A stretch of DNA of 64,000 nt from Kluyvera intermedia (GTDB taxonomy: Bacteria > Pseudomonadota > Gammaproteobacteria > Enterobacterales > Enterobacteriaceae): assembly GCF_034424175.1 (NCBI RefSeq), contig NZ_CP139986.1:3038001-3102000 (forward strand). Direction: 5' to 3'. The position numbers and the translations under genes were made by a program. This document shows positions 43,475 through 52,500 of the stretch, piece after piece. The first letter of the stretch is position 1, and each line of letters opens with the position of its first letter. The notes under the pieces are model-generated. The model searched no databases, had not been told where the DNA came from, and worked only from the letters and a program-made list of their open reading frames with translations.

Positions 43475-45919
43475 TTACACCTTCTCAACCTGAACAAGGT
43501 TGGTATGCGATGGGTTGCCTTTCGCCAGCGGCGATGGGCGCTGGGTCGTCAGCACGTTGATAGAGCCGGCCTGATCGATACGTCCCGCATCCGGGTTGTA
43601 CCAGGCGCCCTCACCCAACGCGACGATGCCCGGCATCATGCGCGGTGTCACTTTGGCCTCAATATGGACTTCGCCACGATCGTTGAAGATACGAATACGA
43701 TCGCCGTTGGCAATGCCGCGTTTCTTCGCGTCCAGTGGGTTCATCCACATTTCCTGACGACACGATGCTTTAAGCACATCAACGTTGCCGTAAGTCGAGT
43801 GCACACGAGCTTTGTAGTGGAAACCGGTCAATTGCAGCGGGTATTTCTTCGCTAGCGGATCGTTGTAGTTTTCAAAGCCCGGGGTATAGATCGGTAATGG
43901 ATCGATAACATCATCTTCCGCTAACTCCCAGGTCGCCGCGATTTTTGCCAGGTCCTGCGAGAAAATCTCGATTTTACCTGACGGTGTGGTCAGCGGATTA
44001 GCTTGCGGATCTTCACGGAACGCTTTATAGGCCACGTGATGCCCTTCCGGGTCACGCTGCTTAAAGATCCCTTGCTTACGGAAAGTATCGAAGTCAGGCA
44101 GTTCCGGCACGGCCTTACGAGACAGTTCGTGCAGATGGCGCATCCACCCTTCCTGCGTCCGTCCCTCGGTGAACTGTTGCTCCACACCCATGCGTTTCGC
44201 AAGCTCTGTGGTCATGTCATAAATCGTTCTGCACTCAAAGCGTGGTTTTATGACCTGATCGGTGAAGATAACGTACGACATGTTGCCGCAGGAGGCATCC
44301 ATCGCGAAGTCCATCTGCTCAGAAGCGGTGCAGTCTGGCAGCAGGATGTCGGCATATTTCGCCGACGATGTCATGTGGCAGTCAATCACCACAATCATTT
44401 CGCATTTCTTATCATCCTGAAGGATGTCATGGGTACGGTTGATTTCTGAGTGCTGGTTAATCAGACAGTTACCGGCATAGTTCCAGATCATTTTGATCGG
44501 TACATCCAGCTTATCTTTCCCGCGCACCCCATCACGTAATGCCGTCATTTCAGGCCCACGGACGATCGCATCAGTCCACATAAACATGGAGATACTGGTT
44601 TCAATTGGGTTTTCAAGCGTAGGCATACGCTCGAATGGTACCTGGTAGGAACCTTCACGCGCGCCGCTGTTACCGCCGTGAATCCCAACGTTACCGGTCA
44701 GAATTGACAGCATAGAGATCGCACGAGTCGCAATTTCACCGTTAGCATGACGCTGCGGCCCCCAGCCCTGAGAGATATAGGCCGGTTTCGCACTGCCAAT
44801 TTCACGCGCGAGCTTAACGATACGGTCAGCAGGAATACCGGTAATCGTGGAGGCCCACTGCGGCGTTTTCGCCGTCGCGTCATTACCCTGGCCCAGAATA
44901 TAGGCTTTGTAATGGCCATTAGCGGGTGCGCTTTCCGGTAGGGTTTTCTCATCGTAGCCAACGCAGTACTTATCGAGGAACGGTTGATCGACCAGATTTT
45001 CAGTGATCATCACCCACGCCAGCGCGGAGACCAACGCTGCATCGGTACCCGGACGGATTGGAATCCACTCATCCTCACGCCCTGCACCGGTATCGGTGTA
45101 GCGCGGATCGACAATGATCATTCGTGCATTGGATTTCTGGCGCGCCTGCTCCAGATAGTAAGTTACCCCGCCACCGCTCATACGCGTTTCGCTAGGGTTA
45201 TTACCAAACAGCACCACCAGTTTGCTGTTTTCAATATCGGACGGGCTATTGCCGTCAGCCCAGCCGCCATAGGTATAGTTCAGACCTTCGGCAATCTGGG
45301 CAGAAGAGTAATCGCCGTAGTGGTTCAAATAACCGCCGCAGCAGTTCATTAAACGCGCGATCAGCGTTTTACCTGGCGGCCAGGAACGAGTTAGCGTACC
45401 GCCAAGTGTCCCGGTACCATAGTTGAGATAAATAGATTCATTACCGTAGTCTTTGATCAAACGCTTCATGTTGCCGGAAATGGTGTCATACGCCTCTTCC
45501 CAACTGATGCGCTCGAATTTTCCTTCACCACGTTTACCCACGCGTTTCATTGGGTATTTAAGACGGTCCGGATTATAGACACGGCGACGCATAGAACGAC
45601 CACGCAGGCAGGCACGTACTTGATGCAAGCCATCGTAGTTATCATCACCGGTATTATCGGTTTCGACGTATTTAATCTCGCCATCGACAACATGCATACG
45701 CAGCGGGCAGCGGCTTCCGCAGTTCACCGTACAGGCGCTCCAGGTGACACGTTCTACGGCGTTGGTTGGCGCAATAACCTCTGCGGCGCTGACGATACGG
45801 CTGAAGGGAAGCGTTAAAGCGCTGCTGGCCATCGCCAGTCCGCCTATCGCCGTAGTTTTCATCAAACCACGGCGGCTGACCTCGGCTGCCAGTAAAGCAT
45901 CGGGGGTTTCAGTTTTCAT
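43475..45919 (-). CDS. dmsA: Dimethyl sulfoxide reductase catalytic subunit A
   Basis: Molybdenum bis-MGD oxidoreductase that reduces DMSO and N-oxides as terminal acceptors in anaerobic respiration. It has 814 residues, as in E. coli. The N terminus carries a twin-arginine signal SRRGLMKTTAIGG. The Fe-S binding region SACTVNCGSRCPLRM with the later ACLRGRSM follows. The Mo-ligand serine lies in the NYGTGTLGGTLTRSWPPG region, and the molydopterin domains are complete. First gene of dmsABC, behind an FNR-type site. Other Tat-linked reductases (ynfEF) are related but unlinked. Confidence 0.98.
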   Translation of the reverse strand: MKTETPDALLAAEVSRRGLMKTTAIGGLAMASSALTLPFSRIVSAAEVIAPTNAVERVTWSACTVNCGSRCPLRMHVVDGEIKYVETDNTGDDNYDGLHQVRACLRGRSMRRRVYNPDRLKYPMKRVGKRGEGKFERISWEEAYDTISGNMKRLIKDYGNESIYLNYGTGTLGGTLTRSWPPGKTLIARLMNCCGGYLNHYGDYSSAQIAEGLNYTYGGWADGNSPSDIENSKLVVLFGNNPSETRMSGGGVTYYLEQARQKSNARMIIVDPRYTDTGAGREDEWIPIRPGTDAALVSALAWVMITENLVDQPFLDKYCVGYDEKTLPESAPANGHYKAYILGQGNDATAKTPQWASTITGIPADRIVKLAREIGSAKPAYISQGWGPQRHANGEIATRAISMLSILTGNVGIHGGNSGAREGSYQVPFERMPTLENPIETSISMFMWTDAIVRGPEMTALRDGVRGKDKLDVPIKMIWNYAGNCLINQHSEINRTHDILQDDKKCEMIVVIDCHMTSSAKYADILLPDCTASEQMDFAMDASCGNMSYVIFTDQVIKPRFECRTIYDMTTELAKRMGVEQQFTEGRTQEGWMRHLHELSRKAVPELPDFDTFRKQGIFKQRDPEGHHVAYKAFREDPQANPLTTPSGKIEIFSQDLAKIAATWELAEDDVIDPLPIYTPGFENYNDPLAKKYPLQLTGFHYKARVHSTYGNVDVLKASCRQEMWMNPLDAKKRGIANGDRIRIFNDRGEVHIEAKVTPRMMPGIVALGEGAWYNPDAGRIDQAGSINVLTTQRPSPLAKGNPSHTNLVQVEKV

Positions 45920-46052
45920 GGATACTCACTTCGTTGCTGACATTGAAACATTAAACGCTATATAGTTATATATATAACGAAATGCCGCTATTATAGTTTT
46001 ATATGCTGGTATTACTTAGAAGGGGGTATTAAACGTTCTACCAGGAGAGGTA

Positions 46053-46066
46053 TTGTTCAGTATCAA
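46053..46066 (-). promoter_or_regulatory. FNR-type site upstream of dmsA
   Basis: Read on the minus strand the site is TTGAT-ACTG-AACAA, one mismatch from TTGAT-N4-ATCAA and very like the FNR site of the E. coli dmsA promoter. If centred near -41.5, the start point would fall around 46018, with TAATAC (46026-46031) as the -10. It overlaps no gene and lies beside the serS terminator. Confidence 0.75.
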
Positions 46067-46076
46067 TGTGAGCTAT

Positions 46077-46104
46077 AAAAAAAGCGCCTTACGGCGCTTT
46101 TTTT
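46077..46104. terminator. Bidirectional terminator after serS
   Basis: A7 then GCGCC (46084-46088), TTAC loop, GGCGC (46093-46097) and T7. It is symmetrical and terminates serS on the minus strand, directly upstream of the dmsA promoter. Confidence 0.93.
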
Positions 46105-46127
46105 CAGACAGTCGAGAAAATCGAGGA

Positions 46128-47420
46128 TTAACCGATAAACTCGAGGCCGTTCATGTAAGGACGCAGTACTTCAGGTACTTCAATACGACCATCCGCCTGC
46201 TGATAGTTTTCCAGCACGGCAACCAGCGTACGACCGACCGCCAGACCAGACCCGTTCAGGGTATGAACCAGACGCGTTTTCTTATCGGACTTGCTGCGGC
46301 AGCGAGCCTGCATGCGGCGAGCCTGGAAGTCCCAGACGTTGGAGCATGAAGAAATTTCGCGGTAGGTATTCTGCGCCGGAACCCAAACTTCAAGATCATA
46401 GGTTTTACATGCGCTAAAGCCCATGTCACCGGTACACAAGATGATTTTACGGTACGGCAGGCCCAGTAATTGCAGCACTTTTTCCGCGTGTCCGGTCATC
46501 TCTTCCAGTGCCGCCATTGAATCTTCCGGGCGAACAACCTGCACCATTTCAACTTTATCGAACTGGTGCATACGAATCAGACCACGCGTATCGCGACCGT
46601 AAGAGCCTGCTTCAGAACGGAAGCACGGCGTATGCGCTGTCATTTTGATTGGCAGATCGTCTTCGTCGATGATTTCATCACGTACCAGGTTCGTCAGCGG
46701 CACTTCTGCGGTTGGGATCAGCGCATAGTTGCTGCTGTCAGATTCTTCTTCCAGCGGACGTGTATGGAACAGATCGCCGGCAAATTTCGGCAACTGACCC
46801 GTACCGTACAGCGTGTCCTGGTTAACCAGGTAAGGCACATAGTTTTCACTGTAGCCGTGCTGTTCAGTATGCAGGTCCAGCATGAACTGCGACAGTGCGC
46901 GGTGCATACGGGCAATTTGGCCTTTCATCACCACAAAACGTGAACCAGTCAGCTTAACGGCGGCGGCGAAATCCAGGCCGCTGTGCATTTCGCCCAGCGT
47001 CACGTGGTCACGCACTTCAAAGTCAAACTCACGCGGAGTGCCCCAGCGGCTGACTTCGACGTTGTCGTTTTCGTCTCGGCCTACCGGTGCATCGTCGTGC
47101 GGAACGTTCGGGATCGTCAGCGCGATATCACGGATCTCCGCCAGCAGAACGTCCAGTTCGGCTTTCGCGGCATCAAGTTGTTCGCCGAGTTTGTTCACTT
47201 CCAGGCGTAAAGGCTCAATGTCTTCCCCGCGTGCTTTCGCCTGGCCGATGGATTTCGATCGCGAGTTACGCTCTGCCTGCAGATTTTCAGTTTCTACCTG
47301 CAGTACTTTACGACGCTCTTCAAGAGCGCGAAGTTTATCTACATCCAGCTTAAAGCCCCGGCGTGCCAGTTTTTCTGCGACTGCGTCTGGCTCTGTGCGC
47401 AGCAGATTGGGATCGAGCAT
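46128..47420 (-). CDS. serS: Serine--tRNA ligase
   Basis: Class II synthetase charging tRNA-Ser and tRNA-Sec with serine. The start at 47420 (MLDPNLLRTEPDAVAEKLARRG) gives 430 residues, as in E. coli; the frame open to 47477 is not conserved upstream. The N-terminal antiparallel coiled-coil arm (about 30-100) grips the long variable arm of tRNA-Ser. Catalytic motifs: motif 2 CFRSEAGSYGRDTRGLIRMHQFDKVE and motif 3 NGSGLAVGRTLVAVLENYQ. It is 92 bases downstream of rarA. Confidence 0.98.
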   Translation of the reverse strand: MLDPNLLRTEPDAVAEKLARRGFKLDVDKLRALEERRKVLQVETENLQAERNSRSKSIGQAKARGEDIEPLRLEVNKLGEQLDAAKAELDVLLAEIRDIALTIPNVPHDDAPVGRDENDNVEVSRWGTPREFDFEVRDHVTLGEMHSGLDFAAAVKLTGSRFVVMKGQIARMHRALSQFMLDLHTEQHGYSENYVPYLVNQDTLYGTGQLPKFAGDLFHTRPLEEESDSSNYALIPTAEVPLTNLVRDEIIDEDDLPIKMTAHTPCFRSEAGSYGRDTRGLIRMHQFDKVEMVQVVRPEDSMAALEEMTGHAEKVLQLLGLPYRKIILCTGDMGFSACKTYDLEVWVPAQNTYREISSCSNVWDFQARRMQARCRSKSDKKTRLVHTLNGSGLAVGRTLVAVLENYQQADGRIEVPEVLRPYMNGLEFIG

Positions 47421-47512
47421 GCTTATCCTATGCTTATCGAATTGAAAGTGGAGTATGCGACCGCAGCCCGCGGTCACAGAGGTACATTGACAACATTACC
47501 GCAACGCCTGCG

Positions 47513-48856
47513 CTAGCGGTAGCGTTTTGTGTGGCTATTTTGATCCTGTTCAGCAAGCCAGGCGAGCTTTTCGCCAATCTTGCCTTCAAGACCCCGTTTC
47601 GTTGGATGATAATAGCGAGTTTGCGCCATTTCGCTGGGGAAATACTCCTCGCCCGCCGCGTAGGCATTTGGCTCATCATGGGCGTAGCGATATTCCTGCC
47701 CATAGCCCATCTCTTTCATCAGTTTTGTCGGCGCATTACGCAGATGCACCGGAACATCATAATCCGGACGTTCACGAGCATCAGCCATCGCGGCTTTAAA
47801 GGCGGTATAGACGGCGTTACTCTTCGGCGCACACGCCAGATAGACAATCGCCTGAGCAATAGCGCGCTCACCTTCTGATGGGCCAACACGGGTAAAACAG
47901 TCCCAGGCTGAAATAGCCACCTGCATCGCTCGCGGATCGGCATTACCAACATCTTCTGAGGCTATCGCCAGACAGCGTCGCGCCACATACAGTGGATCGC
48001 CACCGGCGCTAATGATGCGGGCATACCAGTAAAGTGCGGCATCCGGCGCGCTACCGCGCACTGATTTATGCAGCGCTGAAATCAGGTCGTAGAAGCGATC
48101 GCCTTTGTTATCAAAACGAGCGCTGCGCTCACCGGCAATTTCGGTCAACAGCTGGGGTTGCAATACACGCTTACCGGCGTCATCCAGCTCGGCCATATCG
48201 GCCATCATTTCCAGCGTATTCAGTGCCCGACGCGCATCACCGTTCACCAGTTCGGCAATCGCGCGGCGGGTTTCGTCTGGCAGGATAATATCCTGCCCAC
48301 CATAGCCACGTGCTTTGTCTTCCATCGCCTGAGTAAGCACTTGCTCAATATCTTCAGTCGTCAGTGATTTCAGCAAATAGACGCGCGCACGGGAAAGCAG
48401 CGCTGAGTTCAGCTCGAACGATGGGTTTTCGGTGGTTGCACCGATAAAGGTGATGGTACCGTCTTCGATATGCGGCAGGAAAGCATCCTGCTGGCTTTTG
48501 TTGAAGCGGTGGACTTCGTCAACGAACAGAATCGTCCGTCGTCCAGCATTGCGGTTTTGCCGTGCGCGTTCGATAGCCTCACGGATCTCTTTGACCCCGG
48601 AGGTGACGGCAGAAATACGCTCAACATCGGCATTAGCGTAACGCGCAATCACTTCCGCCAGCGTGGTTTTACCGGTTCCCGGTGGCCCCCAGAGGATCAT
48701 CGAGTGCAGATGCCCGGCTTCGATGGCGCGCGGCAGCGGTTTACCGGCCGCCAGCAAATGCTGCTGCCCGATATACTGCGCTAAGTTTTCTGGCCGCATA
48801 CGCGCGGCCAGAGGTTGAAAAGTGTTATCAGAAAAATCGAGCGACAAATTGCCCAC
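47513..48856 (-). CDS. rarA: Replication-associated recombination protein A (RarA/MgsA)
   Basis: AAA+ ATPase of the clamp-loader clade acting at stalled replication forks; human homologue WRNIP1. It has 447 residues, as in E. coli. Walker A is GPPGTGKTTLAEV, Walker B FVDEVHRFNKSQQ, sensor 1 IGATTENPSFELNSALLSR. A C-terminal tetramerisation domain follows. It starts nine bases after the lolA stop, forming a lolA-rarA unit as in E. coli. Confidence 0.97.
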   Translation of the reverse strand: MGNLSLDFSDNTFQPLAARMRPENLAQYIGQQHLLAAGKPLPRAIEAGHLHSMILWGPPGTGKTTLAEVIARYANADVERISAVTSGVKEIREAIERARQNRNAGRRTILFVDEVHRFNKSQQDAFLPHIEDGTITFIGATTENPSFELNSALLSRARVYLLKSLTTEDIEQVLTQAMEDKARGYGGQDIILPDETRRAIAELVNGDARRALNTLEMMADMAELDDAGKRVLQPQLLTEIAGERSARFDNKGDRFYDLISALHKSVRGSAPDAALYWYARIISAGGDPLYVARRCLAIASEDVGNADPRAMQVAISAWDCFTRVGPSEGERAIAQAIVYLACAPKSNAVYTAFKAAMADARERPDYDVPVHLRNAPTKLMKEMGYGQEYRYAHDEPNAYAAGEEYFPSEMAQTRYYHPTKRGLEGKIGEKLAWLAEQDQNSHTKRYR

Positions 48857-48865
48857 GCATGCCTC

Positions 48866-49477
48866 TTACTTACGCTGATCGTCCACCGTCACGCCCTGCG
48901 GCGGTGTAAAGGTGAATTTAGAGGGGTCAACCGCGCCGTTTTGCTGCGTTTTCAGCTGGTAGCTACTGCGCTGATCGTCCTGTTCGATGGCGCTAAACTG
49001 ATGGATGGTGCCATCACGGCCAACGTTAATGGTGAATTTTTTCAGATTGCCGTTACTGGCGCGCGGCGTCAGCACAAAATCATCACCATTTTGCTGGATA
49101 TTATATTGCTGCCAGTCACTCGCCTGGTTACGCGCAATTAGCATAAACGGCGTGTTGCCGGTCGCATCTTTCAGATTCGTCGCGGTCGCCTGTTCAACAA
49201 ACGGGTTATAGAACCACAATGTTTTACCGTCAGAGACCAGAATACTTTCGTCCGGCTGCGTCATGTGCCAGTTGAACAAATTTGGACGTTTTACCCATAA
49301 ATCGCCCTGGCCGTCCTGTACCGCATTACCGCTGCCGTCTGTCACTTTCTGGGTGAAGCTGGCGTGGAAGCTGCTGACTTTATCCAGGCGGTTTTTCAGG
49401 TCACCGGCGGCATCAGCCCATACGCTGCTGACAACAAAGCTGGAAAGTAATGCACATGTGATCGCGAACTTTTTCAT
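48866..49477 (-). CDS. lolA: Outer-membrane lipoprotein carrier protein LolA
   Basis: Periplasmic chaperone that takes lipoproteins from LolCDE and delivers them to LolB at the outer membrane. It has 203 residues, as in E. coli. A signal peptide (MKKFAITCALLSSFVVSSVWA) is followed by the half-barrel domain; the WVKRPNLFNWHMTQPDE block contains the Arg (mature Arg43 in E. coli) needed for cargo release. It lies 122 bases after ftsK and nine before rarA. Confidence 0.97.
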   Translation of the reverse strand: MKKFAITCALLSSFVVSSVWADAAGDLKNRLDKVSSFHASFTQKVTDGSGNAVQDGQGDLWVKRPNLFNWHMTQPDESILVSDGKTLWFYNPFVEQATATNLKDATGNTPFMLIARNQASDWQQYNIQQNGDDFVLTPRASNGNLKKFTINVGRDGTIHQFSAIEQDDQRSSYQLKTQQNGAVDPSKFTFTPPQGVTVDDQRK

Positions 49478-49516
49478 TGTTATTCCTTAAATAGCCTCAT
49501 GCTCCCGCCAGGAGAG

Positions 49517-49561
49517 CTTCTGTCACCCACTCTATGATGCCATTTAGTGCGGTGACAGAAG
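49517..49561. repeat. Inverted repeat between ftsK and lolA
   Basis: CTTCTGTCACC (49517-49527) and GGTGACAGAAG (49551-49561) are perfect 11-base inverse complements separated by 23 bases. They sit in the ftsK-lolA gap upstream of lolA. No T tract follows, so this may be an operator or an RNA stem rather than a terminator. Confidence 0.6.
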
Positions 49562-49599
49562 AATATGCTTAATTCTGACTAATTTACCGATCTTTTCAA

Positions 49600-52500
49600 T
49601 CAGTCGAACGGAGGGGGAGCCAGCACCTCACGGTTACCGTTGTGCCCCTGTTCGCTGACGATCCCCTGCGCTTCCATCTGTTCGATGATACGCGCCGCGC
49701 GGTTATAACCAATACGGAATTGACGCTGTACGCCTGAGATCGAGGCTTTACGTTTCTGAGTCACGAAATTCACCGCCTGGTCGAACAACGGATCCAGTTC
49801 TTCAGCACCATCGAAGCCGCCACCGCCGCCACCTTCGCTTTCGCTATCGGAGGTGATGCCATCCACATATTGTGGTCGACCGCGGGCTTTCCAGTCCTGC
49901 ACTACAGCATGCACTTCCTGGTCACGAACGAACGCACCGTGGACACGCACCGGGTTGTTCGAGTTAGGTGCCGCGTACAGCATATCCCCCATCCCCAGTA
50001 ACGACTCAGCGCCGCCCTGATCGAGGATGGTACGGGAGTCGATTTTACTGGAAACCGTAAACGCAATACGCGTTGGAATGTTGGCTTTGATAAGCCCAGT
50101 GATAACGTCTACCGACGGACGCTGGGTCGCTAATACCAGGTGGATACCCGCCGCACGCGCTTTCTGCGCCAGTCGTGCGATCAGTTCTTCCACTTTTTTA
50201 CCCACGGTCATCATCAGGTCAGCGAATTCATCGACCAGCACAACGATATACGGCAGTTTTTCCAGCACCGGATGAGTGGCATCCATGCTATCGCCCGGCT
50301 TCCAGTATGGATCCGGAATTGGACGACCCATACGGGCCGCTTCAGCAATTTTCTCGTTATAACCGGCCAGGTTACGAACGCCCAACGCAGACATCAGTTT
50401 GTAGCGACGTTCCATTTCATTGACGCTCCAGCGCAAGGCGTTGGCAGCATCCTTCATGTCCGTCACGACTTCGGTCAGCAGATGCGGGATACCTTCATAA
50501 ACGGACAGCTCCAGCATTTTCGGGTCGATCATAATGAAACGCACATCTTCCGGCTGCGCTTTATACAGCATGCTGATGATCATGGCGTTCACACCGACAG
50601 ATTTACCCGAGCCGGTGGTCCCTGCTACCAGCAGATGTGGCATTTTGGCAAGATCGGCAACCACCGGTTCACCGGCAATATCTTTACCCAATACCACGGT
50701 TAGCGGCGACGGATTATCGCGGAACTTATCGCAATCCAGCACTTCGCGCAGATAAACGGTCTGACGTTTTTTGTTCGGCAGTTCCAGACCCACATACGGT
50801 TTGCCTGGGATAACTTCTACCACGCGCACAGCAACGGTCGATAATGAACGCGCCAGGTCACGAGAGAGATTGGAGATACGTGCGGCTTTCACGCCCGGAG
50901 CAAGATTCAGTTCGAAGCGGGTGATGACCGGCCCCGGTGAATAGTTCACTACGTCAGCCTTGATGCGATAGTCAGCCAGTCGCGTTTCCACCAGACGTGC
51001 CATTTGTTCCAGTGCAAAAGTATCGACCGGTTCCACTTCTGTCGGCGGTGGCGTTAAAAGATCCAGCGACGGCAGCGGCGTGGTCGGCCTTTGGAGCGGA
51101 CGATCGTCCCCGTTACGCATCAACAGTGGGTGAATCAGACTCTCCTGCGGCGGCGGAACTGGCTGCTGCGTTTGTGCGTACTGCGGGTGTTGAGGCTGCT
51201 GTACCGATTGCTGCGGCTGCGCATACTGTGGGTGTTGCGGTTGCTGCACCGGTTGCTGCGGCTGCGCATACTGTGAGTGCTGCACAGGTTGTTGGGGTTG
51301 AGCATATTGCGGTGCATGCTGTGGCTGTTGATGGCTTTGAGCATGCTGAGGCGGCTGCTGATAATGTTGCGGCTGCGGCGGTGCAACCGGCTCAGGCATC
51401 GCGCTCGGCGTAAACAAAGGCGCTTTCGGCGTATCATCAACCAGCGTTTTCATCGGCGAAAACTCAAAATCATCGGCTGAGTATGAATACGCGCCATCCG
51501 GCTGTTCGCTCGCATAGCGACTCTGCTGAGAAGCGGCAAACTGTCGTGCGAGTTCAGCTTCTGCGACATTATCCGCATCGTCGCCTTCAGCGGCATAGCT
51601 ATCGTGATGAGCATCCGTTTCACCGTAACGCTGCTGCTGCGTGGCTGCAAACTGGCGCGCCAACGCATCCTGATGCACAGCATCGGCTTCATCGTCGTTC
51701 AGGTTCTCAGTATCGTCAGTTTGATAACGCTCAGCTTCACGTGCGGCTCGCTCTTCGGCCATGCGCTGCGATGGAAGCTTAATACCATACGACGCCAGTT
51801 CACGGCGCGTAGGAACGCGCACGCGATTTGGCGCTGGCAATTTCGGGCCGATGCCTTCTTTGATCTGCGGGCGCGGGCCATCTGCCGGACTAAACAACGG
51901 CGCGGAGGCTGCAGCTGCGGCGGCCACAGCACCCGCTGCGACGGAAGCATCACGAACGCTTGCGGCAATTGGCGCAACGGCAGCGGTAGGTTCAGGCATC
52001 GAAACCGGAGCTGGGGTAGACGGAAATACGCCCTGCTGCTCTACGGGTGCCAAAGGTTCAGGGATTGGCTGATACCATGCAGCCAGTTGCTCACGTTCAC
52101 GGGCACGTTTCTCTTCCACTTCTTCGAAGTAATAGAGAGGCGGACGGTGCGCAGGCTTCACCTCTTCTTCAACAATCGGTTCAGGTTCGACTGTAGGAGT
52201 AGGTTCAACAAACGGTGGTTCCGCTATGTATGCCTGCTCATTCGGCTCCTGATAAACAGGTTGCTGAGGCTGCGCGTACTGCGGCTCCTGATAAACAGGT
52301 TGCTGAGGCTGTGCGTATTGCGGTTCCTGGTATGCAGGTTGCTGCGGCTGTGCGTACTGCGGCTCCTGGTAAACAGGCTGCTGAGGCTGCGCGTACTGCG
52401 GCTCCTGGTAAACAGGCTGCTGCGGCTGTGCGTACTGCGGCTCCTGATAAACAGGCTGCTGCGGCTGCGCGTACTGCGGTTCCTGGTAAACAGGTTGCTG

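Noticed and set aside
47363..47878. 171-codon frame opposite serS and rarA
   Set aside because: It crosses the serS-rarA gap on the other strand and overlaps the conserved 3' end of rarA; no domain is visible.
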